Positions 25,024-36,647 of a DNA stretch of 64,000 bases are shown here, piece after piece. The stretch spans positions 59,290,870 through 59,354,869 of the forward strand of contig ML677326.1 of NCBI GenBank assembly GCA_007922305.1, written 5' to 3'. Under the pieces are notes generated by a model. It was not told where the DNA came from and ran no database searches. It saw only the letters and a program-made list of their open reading frames with translations. The position numbers and the translations under genes are program-made. The first letter of the stretch is position 1; each line of letters begins with the position of its first letter. The stretch comes from Dermatemys mawii. Lineage: Eukaryota > Chordata > Testudines > Dermatemydidae.

Positions 25024-25981
25024 TGTCACATTCCAAGGTGCAATCCAGACCAGTGAGGGGTTCTCATCACCTGCCCTGCAAACTGGGTTGCCTCACAATG
25101 CTTTGCTGCTGTAGCTCCCAACCTGGACCCTTCCCAAACAGCATACAGGTCGCACCCTGAGAGTCTGTGTATAGCTGTAGCCTGCCAGCAGCAGTGACCC
25201 AGCTCCCTTGATTACTAGCTGCAGGGTGACTTCCACCATACTCCTACTCCCAAATTTTCCCACAGAACCTGTGTTCTGCATGATTAAGCCCTCCCCTGGA
25301 CAGTCCAGATATCATGAGTTCTTTGTCCTGATGGGTTAATATACAACAATTTACTACATTAATTGAAGTTCCCCAACACTTCAGTTTAAACACAATATGC
25401 TCCAAGCAACAGCACTGACCAAATTTCAAGTCAGGCTCTGCCCCATAGTCAAATGGCTGCTTTCTTTGCCATCTTTGATAGATGTATGAGAAATAGGGAG
25501 AGATCCCTTGGGGTGTTTTTACCCCTCCCTTTTATAGACCAGTCACCCTTTGAAATACATTTTCCTGAGGGTTGCCCCTAGATAAAGTTCCCTCCTACTG
25601 TGAGGTTGGAGTCTCATGGTGAAAGAGGTTCTATGCCACTAACTAAAATGTAGATGGATCTGCTCCCGCCCCCTTTTCCAAAGAGTGGCTACTTGACAGG
25701 TGATTGACCATTAACTTTGATGACACCTGGCTAGAGGCATCAGCTTGTCCTTTGGCTTTGAGAAACAGGTTCATCCACTTCCCAGATTTGTCTAACCACA
25801 TTTCAGTCATAATTTCAGCTTATGTTCATAACTTTACATATAATGTTGTTACATACAGTTCAGCGTGCTGTTATTAAGCAGTGAGTTATTAGTTTTCAAA
25901 TGATATGTCACAAGGCATGTTTCGTACAATGATTATTACGATAACGTGTAAGTAGTGACTGCAGAGGTACTTTCGGTCACA
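25024..25981 (-). mobile_element. Solo LTR (958 bp), minus strand
   Basis: The plus-strand ends TGTCACATTCC and TTTCGGTCACA give TGTGAC-type termini. The flanks CATGT (25019-25023) and CATTT (25982-25986) match at four of five bases, consistent with an aged 5-bp duplication. A minus-strand TATA box (CTATAAAAGGG) lies at about 25528-25538. No internal retroviral sequence is attached. Confidence 0.65.
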
Positions 25982-26464
25982 CATTTTGTTTATTAGGGTT
26001 AAGGGTCCAGAGGAATGATACTAAGATCTGAGACAGACCTTTTGAAATGTTCCACTAATGATTAAGAATTTATTAAATTATTTGTAGTGTTTTATGTATG
26101 TATATATTAATTATTTACTTCCATTGCTCATTAAATGATCAGTGGTTTTATACTTGAATACCATCATTACTTTTATACACCCACTTCCCTGTCCCATCCT
26201 TTAATTTTTTGTTTCTTATAGTCTGTTTAAAAAAGGGGACTCTATTACCTAAACTTCCATTTACAGACAAAACATGAGTTCATAACCAGAACATCTTGAT
26301 ATTAATATTTCACTCCATTGTCCATTGTAGTCAAGGTCTGAATCTACGTCAGAATTATGCTGAGGCTGAGCCTCAATAGTACAGGAAAGGCCTCTGGGTA
26401 ATGCTCATATTTAGAATATCAGAATAAATGAAAGCAGGCAATTGCTCATACTAGCTGTGACAGC
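25982..26464. other. Unassigned non-coding stretch
   Basis: No recognisable features beyond the right flank of the LTR. Confidence 0.4.
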
Positions 26465-26560
26465 AGCTTTTCAAGGGCCCAAACCTATGAGATACTTGGC
26501 ATCCTCAGCTCCTATTGATGTTGATGGGAATTGAGGAGCTCACCATCTTTCATGATCATC
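26465..26560. repeat. Palindromic MITE-like element
   Basis: CATCCTCAGCTCCTATTGAT and GATGGGAATTGAGGAGCTCA are imperfect inverted arms meeting near 26520. The outer parts (GGGCCCAAACC and its partner) are more diverged. Confidence 0.5.
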
Positions 26561-27802
26561 TCTCAGTCTGGTTTATATTCATATCTCTGCACATCTGTAA
26601 ATCTTTTGTTATGCAAGCTCAGTTGTTTAAGGAGACATGTTAAAGCTGGTGTGTCTATCATTTGGGGTTTGCTCCCTTTAGAATGCTAGATCCTGTTGAA
26701 AAACCATCCAAGACAATCGTATGCCATTTATCATGGAACTAGAGGATAGAAGGAACGAAAAAGTCTCCGAACTTATTTCTCAGTTGCAATTAGCCTGGCA
26801 AGTTTTTTTTTTATTTTTAGATACTGAACATATGAACCAAAATTTGTGAACATAAGACTCTCTTTGTTTAATGGATGGTCACGTGAAGAAACCTATATAT
26901 TGCAAAGAAGTAAAAAAAAACTGCTGTGAAACTCCTCAGGATTGAGGTGATCTGCCCTGCCAAGTTGCATTAGCTTCATTTGTCATCTGCTGTCATGTCA
27001 CAATGAGCCATAACATGATATGACTAAAGCAATCCAATGGGGCACCTCAGCTTCACCTCTCAGTGTGACACATTAAGTGAACAGTGTGAAATCTGACTGG
27101 TTTTCTGAAAAGTGAGAGGCCTTTATTTAAAAAAAAATACATGTATTCCAAAGCCTTTTAAAATGTATTTATTGCTAACACAAAGAAAGCCACCACCCAT
27201 CCAAGCCTTTGTGTTTTCAACTGAGCTAATCTTCCAAAAATAACAAGCTAACAGGTTTTCTCTCCAGGTTCAAATACTGGGGATCTTCTGTCATTAAAAT
27301 TTCTGCTAAGCTGTTAAGAAGGTTTTTTGTTTGAACAGTTTGTTCTGGCAGGAAGACTGAAATGCCTTGCACAAAATAAGATTTCCTTAACTCCTTGAGC
27401 AAAGTGTTGCATAGGTTTTAACATTTGGACTGTTGCAGAGTGAAGTACAATCAATTTAATTGGCTTCACAGAAATGTAGATTGCGCTTAGTGCTGCTTCT
27501 GCTAACTCAGCAGTGTTCCATTACCAGCTAAGGTACAACCCAGCACAGTTTCTGAAAATGAACTATAAAAGTACAGTATAGAATCATGTTTTATACACTT
27601 AATGGAAATACCAAGGAAGCCAGAGTTAAGGATCCCGCAGCAACCTTAAATCTGCTCTTTTTCTAGAAGGTAGTTTGGGCCAAATCCTGAGTAACACAAA
27701 AGTCTGTATAAAATTATTTCACTTTCGGTGACAGGTTGTGGGGCAGAGATGGAATCCTGATCTCCAGCTGGCTCAGGTATTTCTTATAAGAAAGAAATAG
27801 GG
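26561..27802. other. Unassigned non-coding stretch
   Basis: No coding features. GGGCCAAATCCTGAGTAACA near 27676 is MITE-terminal wording. Confidence 0.4.
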
Positions 27803-29068
27803 TGTGACGGGGTCGCTACACTGAGAATACTCAGTCAGGGCAAACTGAAAAGAACGGGGCAGACAATCCCAAAATCTGGTGGTTTATTTTATAATTAGAT
27901 TTCACCAAACCAGTAACAAAACAGCTTCTGTAATACCTTCCTGGTTACCAAAAAGCCAAAATACAGTTCCCTTTGACCAATACAGCCTTTGGCTCCCACC
28001 CTGACAGCCAAGTCTAATAGAGTGAGTCTAATATTGTTCACAATATCTAAAAGTCTATTAGTTCCAAGAAATTGGTCATTACCGATCAGGTCAATGAATA
28101 TTTCGGATTTTATCGAAATTTGGCTTGTCTCCATGTCTGGCCACTTACAGCCAATCCTTATTAGCTAAATCTAAGATTTATTAAAAAAGAAAAGAAAGTA
28201 AATTACTGTGGTTAAAAGATCATTATACAGATAGACAGGAATAAAGTTTTTAGGTCAGTTTCATAGCAGAGATGGCAAGGTTGCTGATTTGTAAATCCTG
28301 AAATCAATTTAAAAGGTTGTAGTCCAATAGGCAGTCCGTATCCAGAGTTTGTGCAAATTTTTCCATGAGAAACTGCAGGGATAATCCAGAATAGATCTGG
28401 AGAGCTCAGTCTTGTGACTTTAGATTTTCCCTGATAAAGTTTAAGCAGATCTGAAATAGCAGGGTCAGTTCGTTATGTCATATGTTCAGTGGGATAAGCC
28501 TTTGTCAGCAAATGATCACAGTAGGGATTCCTTGGATGAAGAATAGGTAATGTACATTGCTGCTTTGCAGTTAATCTCTGTTTCCTAGGCATACACCAGT
28601 AACTAGTTGCATTTATTAGCATAAGGCAATTAATCATTCAAACAGTTCACAAGTAGTTTTACAGTGTGGAATCACACTTCAAAGAGAAATAAGACAATAA
28701 TATTATTATACCACCAGTTCCATCTAAATGCTAATATCCTCTTTTGATCTCTGAATCAATAGAATATATAATGAAACATATTGAGACAGGAACAGAAGTT
28801 TAACTATGTGATCTAATTAGTTTGTAGAAGCTAAATTTTTAACAAGATATAGGTAAACACAGACAAATACAGTTAGTATCTAGTCCTTGATTCTCTGATA
28901 ACATAGGCCAACATTTCAAGGGCTGTAGTCTATTTAACGTGGCTTTGCTAACTATCTAAAAGGAATGGCCATATTTACCATTTAAATACTCTTCTAATGT
29001 GTCCTTTAGGGTTGTTTTCAGGACACACAGTCTGCTGGTTACTTAACTTTCACTGGCTCAGTCTCACA
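27803..29068 (-). mobile_element. Solo retroviral LTR (1266 bp), minus strand, perfect 5-bp TSD
   Basis: TGTGACGGGGTCG at the plus-strand left end and CAGTCTCACA at the right give TGTGA...TCACA termini. TAGGG flanks both sides exactly (27798-27802, 29069-29073). On the minus strand an AATAAA at 27883-27888 is followed by about 80 bases of GC-richer U5. This is one of the best-bounded solo LTRs in the window. The source is an old endogenous retrovirus whose internal genes have been lost. Confidence 0.8.
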
Positions 29069-30219
29069 TAGGGTATAAAACAAACCTTTGTTAAGCAACT
29101 GCATAACTGATTACGCATACCATCTTCATAGTGTTTTTTTTAATTTTATTTGCTTAACTAAAGAAAAAGGACTCAAGAGTTAAATTAGTTTTATAGAGTT
29201 TCAAACAGACTATTAAAAACAAATAATTAAAGGATGGGACAGAGTGGTGGGTGCATCAGGGTTATGACTAATAGTATAGGCTATAACAAGGCAAAAATGA
29301 TATTGTGCTATGATTTGGCAACAAATTAGAAAATTGGCAGATATAATTATTTAGGTTTTCAGAATGAAATTACACAATCATAATAGAAAATAACACTTAT
29401 ACTCAAGTACTGTCTTGTTTAGACTTTGTTTAGATTTTTGACTCAGACCTTCACAGTAGGGCCTCACTTGTGCAAATTAGTTATCAATTCCAGTGTTGCT
29501 AACACAACAGAAGAAAAAAAAATCCAAAGCTTGGTCACAAAACAATTTGGTTAATTACTTACATGCCAATTCACCAATTCTCCTTCCCAATAGACCTATA
29601 GTTGCCAACTCTTTTAATCTATTTCCTAATGAATATTAGCCCCAGGATCTGACTAACACTCCTAAATACCTAAAATAAATTCCTTCATTTAAGATAGACT
29701 GAGTATGGGACAAGAAACTTGCACACTTGGTCTCAGTTTATGCCTGTATATATCTAGAACTTGAAAGACAGCATGATACCATTAGCTATGGTAAATATAT
29801 ATACAGTTCTACAGCTGTAGTTAACAGTAACTTGTTCAGTTTTAAAGATGCTTTACAACAATCTTGATTGTCACCGAGTTGCTATGTTTTTTCATTTTGG
29901 TACAAGTGCATCCACAAGTGTGTACATTTCCTTACTAATTAGGTACTCCATTTCAGGAAAGGGGACCCAAGCGAAAGTTTGTGTTCCTTATCACCAGATC
30001 TTTGCTCAGCCATCAGCTTGTATGAGCAGGATTTTATAATTGTACTAATTGTTATAAAAATTGATGCAAATTTTAATTTCATTCTATAACAGAAAAGAAT
30101 GACTGTCTAAAACTGTGTAATGTTTTCAATATGCATTACAATTAGCACCTCTTGTTACAAAGTTTAGTTAGTAAAAAAGTAAATTTTGTATTGTGTCTAT
30201 AATAAATAGGTTAAAAAAA
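29069..30219. other. Unassigned non-coding stretch
   Basis: Very AT-rich sequence leading into the next LTR. No coding features. Confidence 0.4.
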
Positions 30220-30974
30220 TGTTGAGGGCCAGAAGCCCCCAATGTAAATTGTTTTAGTTATAAGATTTAGCAAGGCTTAATTTACAATGTATTCTGTATT
30301 CTGCTACCTTTAAAAATTTCTGTAAGAGATTGTGTTATTGTGTGAAATGCATGCATACATCAGGAAGAAGTAAGTGTGAATCCATCACAAATATCCAGAT
30401 GGTCAAGAAAAGTAAAAAACCTAAAAAAAATTAGGAGACAATCAGAAAACATCTATTGTATTGGATGCTAAACATGTTAACAGCATTGACGGGCCTCAGA
30501 GGTGAGCAGGCACCCCTGAAGGTGAGACAACAAATAAAAAATAATAATTTAAAGCCCAACAATAACCATCAAAGGATGACAGCAGGAAACCTCAAAATTA
30601 ACACCACTTAAGAACTAATAATTACAAAATAACATTGCAAAATTCATGAAGTCAAATAAAAATTTACAAGTATAAAGCTTGGGTGTTCTGCCATGAAATT
30701 CTGTGTTCAGTCCTGCAAAGCTTCAAAGCATCAGATCATGACCAACAGAAACCCCCAGCTTCTTACTTGTGCTCATTCTAACTGGCCATTAGACTGACTC
30801 AAACTACAACAAAAAACTGGTAACTATAAACATCACTTGGCAAAACTGTGTACATAATGTATGTGTCGGTGTGTGTGTAACTAAAATTCATATGCTAAAT
30901 AATGTGTTCTTAATAAAGTACGGAGTATTGCCTTCCTCTTATAAAAGATCCTGTGTGCTTTGTATAGCATAACA
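30220..30974 (+). mobile_element. 5' LTR of an endogenous retrovirus (755 bp)
   Basis: It starts TGTTGAGGGCCAG and ends GTATAGCATAACA. An AATAAA at 30912-30917 is followed by a short R/U5. Directly downstream lie a T run and TGGTGGAGA (30980-30988), which fits a primer-binding site. Its first nine bases agree with the complement of a tRNA-Ala 3' end as I remember it, and the following bases diverge. With a leader attached, this appears to be a proviral remnant rather than a solo LTR. No target duplication can be tested because the 3' LTR is absent. Confidence 0.6.
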
Positions 30975-32215
30975 TTTTTTGGTGGAGAATTGCGAAAGGG
31001 GGAAGAATATGCACTGTATTTATTAACAATATTGCTAAAAAGGTATACCATGTACTTAAAGGTAATTAATCATTCAGGTGTGCACACCCCCACTAATAGA
31101 GATACTGGGCAGTAAAGAGGGAACCAGTTGTGGTTAATATTGTATTCACTGTTAGTAACTTATAAATTAAGAATTGTTTATAAGTAAAAGGTATTCACAC
31201 CCTCAGTCATAGCAGGGCTGAAAAAAAGGGGGAGAGGTTTAGCATCCCTCTCTCCACCCTGCACTGCTGGGGAGAAATTGGAGGTGTGTATACCCCCGGT
31301 CATAGTATGATCAGGCAACACAGAGGGAGGCTTAGCGTCTCTCCCTCTGTCCCAGAGAGGGTTAAGTTGGAAGCCCTGGCACTGGCACAGGCCACAGAAG
31401 TAAGAAATATGTTCAGACAGTATTAAAAATTCCTAGGTGCTGTGACAAAGTTCCGAATCTGTATTGGTGGGTCCTGTGCTTCCTGGCAGATTTAGAGGCC
31501 TCAGCAACTCATCTAGGCCCAGAGTGACCTCCCTTTCTCAGTAACTAATTAAGGGAGGCAGAAAAGGGGGGAGCCCAGGCCCTCCCTCTACTCCGGACTC
31601 CAGCCCAGGGACCCTAATAGTATCAGCTAAGATGGCTGACCTTTTATCCACAAAACACAATACAATTCCCTGGGCTACTTCCCCACAGCAGTCCCCGCTT
31701 CTTCAAACTCCACTTCACCCTTACCTCAGGGCCTCCTTCCTTCTGTATGATATGTTGTCCAACACTCAGTCTCACCAACAGCATAACTTCCTTCCACAGC
31801 TCCTGACACCCACAGCCCACCTGACTAACTGGGAGGTTTTTATCTGGTTTCAGCCAGTCCCTGATTGGCTTCAGGTGTCCCAATCAGGCTAGCTGTTTCT
31901 ACTCCTTTCTAGAAGGTTCTTAATTGGCCCCAGGTGTCTTGATTGTCCTGGAGTAGCCTTTGTTTGGCTATCCAGGGAACAGGGACCTGCACATCCTGAG
32001 ACTAATATACCAGCCTTCCGACACTCTCCTATATCCTTCTGGTCTGACTCCGTCACAGTGCATACACCCTCAGCCGTAGCAAGACTGAGCTTAAGAGGAG
32101 AACTTAGTGTTTCTTGCTCTAATCCTTGAAAGGATTTCTATATTATGTATAATGTATTATGTATAAACCCTCGGTGGTAGTAGGCCAAGTGATACAGAGG
32201 GAGTGCTAGCGGTGT
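30975..32215 (+). mobile_element. Retroviral leader with tandem hairpin repeats
   Basis: Downstream of the primer-binding-like site lie about five degenerate units of roughly 90-150 bp. They start near 31077, 31190, 31282, 31433 (resuming at 32062) and 32159. Each opens with a GGTRYRYACACCCYC-like box. The second and third units contain clear stem-loops: GGAGAGG with CCCTCTCTCC around TTTAGCAT (31230-31256), and AGAGGGAG with CTCCCTCT around GCTTAGCGT (31322-31348). Later units keep CTTAGTGT and GCTAGCGGT versions. The region has no open frame. A solo LTR at 31441-32057 interrupts the fourth unit. Confidence 0.55.
31441..32057 (-). mobile_element. Solo LTR (617 bp) nested in the retroviral leader, 4-bp TSD
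   Basis: The termini TGTGAC...GTCACA are perfect 6-bp inverted ends, and GTGC flanks both sides (31437-31440, 32058-32061). On the minus strand there are GCCAATC-type boxes near 31861-31868 and a TATA-like GATAAAAACC at 31836-31845. This insertion is younger than the leader it splits. Confidence 0.75.
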
Positions 32216-32595
32216 CATATACAACTTGCACATGGTAGGTTCCAAAGCTGTTCCTGCTAGGTCAGGCTTCTATACCAGGTATGGACTGGCTCCACAGCTT
32301 TCTTCCTAGAGAAATGAACAAGAGCTATGATCACCTTAAGACCCTTTAAGGTACTGCCAGGAATGGCTGGTCTGAGCTTAAGTTAATGCATACCTGATAC
32401 CACGTAGTAGCTAAATAACATAATACAGTTGAGCATTCTATTACATCCCCCTTTCAATAATACATTCCTACCACTTAAAAAAATTATGCTATTATGCTAT
32501 CTTAAAAATTCAGTATGGATCAGTTTGTTAAGTTTCTTTGAATCATACTGGTTTTCTAATTACATAACTCGAACACATAACAATTTGGTCATCTA

Positions 32596-33185
32596 GCTGT
32601 CCATTATTTGCAGCAACTGTCTGTGGTTGCTGTGGAATCTGAGTCGTCTTCTTCTGCATCCATTATTTGCAGTGTTTGCTCTGTTGTTTGTTTTTTCCAA
32701 GTAATAAACTGTAGATATCGATGGTTTCTGTTGAACTCTTTGCTGTTGGTCTTGACCATGTATGAGCTGGGTAATTATTTTTTTCCCCTTACAACAGCTG
32801 CAGGTCTCCACCCCTTTTCTCCATCTATTTTGACACAAACATGGTCATCAAATCCTAGACCCAGCAGTTCTCTGAGTGCCATCTGTTATAAAAGTGTTCA
32901 TAAGTTCTTTTTTGCCTTTTTTTCTGATTTGGCTAGTCTCCATGTCTGGCCACTTTGGACATAATTTTTTCTCCCCAAAGTTAGAACAGTAATTCTGAGT
33001 TGTCTTTCCATGAGAAGTAGTGCTGTGCTATATACAGGAGCTGCTATTGGTATTGATCTGTAGCTCAGAAGAGCAAGGAACTTCCTACTGTAGGATTTAC
33101 TTTGCTGTCTGTACAGCTCTCTCAGCTTTTCCGTTTGCTTGTGTGTAATGCAGGCTACTTGTAATATGATCAAAATCAGATTTTG
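32596..33185 (-). pseudogene. Gypsy-type integrase C-terminal relic
   Basis: The minus strand encodes pieces of a retrotransposon integrase, the enzyme that joins element cDNA to host DNA. HYTQANGKAERAVQTAK (about 33120-33170) contains the final catalytic glutamate in its ANGKAE context. FLALLSYRSIP (about 33055-33087) and LLMERQLR (about 33003-33026) follow as in Gypsy polyproteins. A C-terminal DDHVCVKIDGEKGWRPA (about 32794-32846) then leads, after a frameshift, to SYMVKTNSKEFNRNHRYLQF (about 32708-32767). At least three frames are used and stops interrupt them, so it is dead. The catalytic Asp residues and the reverse transcriptase are absent. It runs opposite to the retroviral leader upstream and seems to be a separate insertion. 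Confidence 0.75.
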
Positions 33186-34964
33186 TTTAGAATGAAATTC
33201 TGCTGTGTGGTGGACAATATGCCATGCATTGTGTGGGCACTGCAGGTGTGGAGGTAATACCTAATTGTCATATTTATTAAATTTGCACCACTAGAATTCA
33301 ATTTTGTGACAATCTCTAAACACCCATTTGCCTTCTGACAAAATAATGGTGATACAAAACAAGATTAGTAATTTGTTATTTGGTGTTTCTGCCAGAAACA
33401 CCAAAGACTAGGCTTTTTTCTTGAAGACTCTAATATACTGAGCTTGAAGTGGAGTGGGGTCTGGCCATTATTAACATGCCTTGACTGATTAAGCTGAGTG
33501 AATCATTAATAAACTAAGGTGACTAAGGGCTCTGCTTATATGTTTCTTATTCTCTAGGGCATGCATTCATTTTCAAAATAAGAGCAGTTAAAGATAAATG
33601 CTGTTAAATAACACACCCCTTTTATTAATAACACACAGTAACACACCCCTTTTATTTTTCATATCCATGTGTGTGAAGTGACCGGTTCACTTTATAATAT
33701 TAAGAGAAATAGAGCCTCGGGTATTTGTTTTACACAGAATTGAATTCACAAGTCAGTTAGAGAACTACTTAAATCTTTTCCCTAGTCACTACAGTGACTT
33801 AAAATAGATAGGAACAGATGATTCTCCTAGGCAGGTGAATCCAACAGAAGCAGGAAACCACCAGGAGTTTTGATTTGCATTTTTTCCCTGGAATTCTGCT
33901 GAGGGCTGAGTTGGCTCCTGACCTCATGGAACTGACCAGTTATTCCCTCTCCTAAGGTCATGGATTATCTGAGCTCCATGCTGACCTCATGGGTGAGCTG
34001 CAAAAACACCTCTTTCATGTGGAAAGAAGTCCTGTGTCTGTTCACTGGGGCCATGCCCCTTTCAGCTCATTCTGTACGCCGTCAATATGACTCCTGCGGT
34101 ATTTCTGTTGCCTGGAAACTACAGAGGCAACTGCTTCCAGATTTCTCTCTAAAGGAGGTTCCAAACTGTGGAAGAAACAAGGAATTAAGTTAATCCTGAA
34201 TGAACAAATATGAATGTAGCTTCTGAAATTCCAAGGATTTTGGAAGATATACAATACTGCCTCTGTAGCTATCCTGTGCCTACCCCGCCCCAAACAGATC
34301 TGAAACCTCATATAGGGACTTCTAGTGGGTAAAGGGGGAAGAAAAAAATTCTGCTATGGGGGCACTCCCTCCACTGCATTCTAGTCCCTTCTTTCTACCA
34401 ATGCAGAAGGGACAATGTGGCTCCTGATGAGTCAAGGAAAGGGCACCCTATCTGGCTCTCTGAATTTAGGCTCCGTGTCCTGACATTTCATTCAGAAGGA
34501 AAAATGTGGGGTGGGGCAGTAGGAACTTCCATAATGAGAAGTCTCACAGCTAGTGAAAAAGAATAAATATTTTCTACTTCCTGTAATAGGTCATGATCCC
34601 AGAAGCCCACAGATTTTCTAGTGACCAGTAGTCAGACAACTCCATTTTACTGGACTGAGACCTCTTAATATAATGTGAAATCTGAATGCATTTATGTGAG
34701 TCTTGTGTGTATGTCTTGGCTAAGGGTGTGGTGATTGTGTATGTGGGACAGGATGAAAACTTCAGTTTGGGTTTCACTGTAAACTCACTGCTGTTCTGCA
34801 CATAAGCCTATATAAACATGCACAAAAGATTATTAACAAGGACACCAAGCTCTTGAGAATTTTTTGACATATGCTCAGTCAAATTCCACCACTTATTGTA
34901 GCTACTCAAAACTTCTCAAAAAAGGTCAATAAAATTATGCATCCGAGATATACATTCCCTTGCC
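33186..34964. other. Unassigned non-coding stretch
   Basis: Includes a short direct repeat TAACACACCCCTTTTATT at about 33610-33627, partly repeated at 33640-33656. ORFs near 33960-34311 show no motif. Confidence 0.4.
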
Positions 34965-35115
34965 ATGTACACCTTGTATATAGTAGGTTTCAGGGTTGCT
35001 ACTACCAGGTCATGCTTCTGTACAAGACATAGACTAGTATAAATGTGGTAAAAGGACTCGAACCTGTATGGGGATATATGATTTCGGGTGTGTTCAGAGT
35101 GAATGCGGTGTCATT
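34965..35115 (+). repeat. Diverged copy of sequence near 32207-32330
   Basis: CTTGTATATAGTAGGTTTCA ... CAGGTCATGCTTCTGTAC matches CTTGCACATGGTAGGTTCC ... TAGGTCAGGCTTCTATAC downstream of the retroviral leader. Both may be pieces of one repeat family, perhaps an internal retroviral segment. Confidence 0.4.
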
Positions 35116-36382
35116 GTCCTATGAAGGATTAAAAGGGGATGGTAAAGGGATGGAGGCAGATAGGAGGGAGCCTGAGAGAGATGGAGACAGAGTGTGAGCA
35201 AATGGTGAAAAACAGGATGGGTGGGGAGGGGAACCAGAAACCAATAATAAGTGAAGAGAGTGAGGTTGAGCAGGAGAGACAGATGGTCAGGAAAGGGTCC
35301 CTTTGGTTTAAAGTTGGCTCGTCAGGTCAGTCCAAGTGTGATGGTGTGTTCCTAATTGTTCCTGATCATCAAATCTGGTCATCCTCGTCATTGATTCATG
35401 TTGTCCAAGAAATCCCAAACCTGAAAACAAACTGTCTTTCTGAACCAGTATATCTGGTCTAATGTGCACCCCTGCAAGCATCACTGGAGCTGAGTTGATC
35501 TCTTCAGGAAGTCACAACAGGCTCAAACTGACTTGGGTATTAGATAACACCCAGTGAGATATTTGAGGAAAGGGGAATCTTGAACTAAAAATAATAACCT
35601 ATAAGATAATAGCCTGCACATACAGAGAGAGTTTTTTTATTTACAGAGTGCTATTTAGTTAAGTACACTTAGTAATCAGTTACTGTGTGTGTATTCAAAT
35701 TGAAGAATATATACAATAAGAACATATATTTAATGTTGTAGGTGGAATCCAATTCCTTTGTTCTAGTTAAAAATCACATTTTTTGTTGTATTATTTTGTG
35801 TTCCATTAAATAACCTATTATCACAGTGTAACACAGCCAGCCCTCACTTCCCTGGGATCTCACAGCTAAGTAAATGATTTGACATCTGTTATGGACCATT
35901 ACTAAATCTTTATCAGTTGTATAGGGACAGGGTGAGTCCATTCTTGTATAGGTAAAATCAAAAAGTTGTTTTATTTTTCTCCTGATGAGTTCTGTGAACA
36001 CCTTCTGCTTCTATTTGATTCCAAAGGGGATTAAATTGGGCCTTTAAATATAGAGGTTCTTATCTTTTTGATGATGTATGATAGATAATCTTAATCAGTG
36101 ATACTCATCACTGAACCATCAGTGGTTCAGAAGCTAAATCCATGATCAACATTACCCAGAAAACCCTCAGCAGTGTGAATTCGTTGTTTGATTTAATATT
36201 ATGTATATTATATATATTTTGGATATTCTAAGTATTATTTTATCAGCTACAACTGGTTAATAACATAGAATATGCATCCTGATTGGTTAATAAGTTAAGT
36301 TGGTTAATAATTAAATCACACAATGTTTTTGTATCATGTGCTGCAAAGAGACGTATTAAAGAACCACTTGTGGCTCCTGAGG
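35116..36382. other. Unassigned non-coding stretch
   Basis: A 107-codon ORF at 35139-35462 is Glu/Lys-rich at its start but has no recognisable domain. Confidence 0.4.
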
Positions 36383-36647
36383 CTCAGGAATTGTCTACAC
36401 TGCCACTTTACAGAGCTGCAACTTTTTTGCTCAGGGTTGTGAAAAAACATCCTCCCGAGTGCTGCGAGTTTCAGCACTGTAAAGTGGCAGTGTAGACAGT
36501 TCACCAGAGCTGGGAGCCACTCCCCTTGTGGGGGTGGTTTTTTTACAGCGCTGGGAGAGAGCTGGGTCTCCACAGCCATGTTACTATACGGGACTACACA
36601 GCTGCCACGGCAACACTTTAATGTTGCTAGTGAAGACATCCCCTCAG
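36383..36647. mobile_element. Snapback MITE (copy 1)
   Basis: The termini CTCAGGAATTGTCTACAC and (reverse complement) CTGAGGGGATGTCTTCAC match imperfectly. Inside, 36392-36418 and 36472-36498 are inverted copies with two mismatches in 27, so the left third folds into a long stem. GCTGGGAGCCACTCCCC and a T-rich GGTGGTTTTTTT follow. The same layout recurs at 42048-42265. It is non-autonomous, and the superfamily is unclear because no duplication survives. Confidence 0.65.

Noticed and set aside
32608..32964. 118-codon plus-strand ORF
   Set aside because: It is antisense to the Gypsy integrase relic, which has recognisable motifs on the minus strand.
35139..35462. 107-codon ORF with charged start, considered as a gag fragment
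   Set aside because: No zinc knuckle or capsid motif is visible, and the charged part is followed by unrelated composition.
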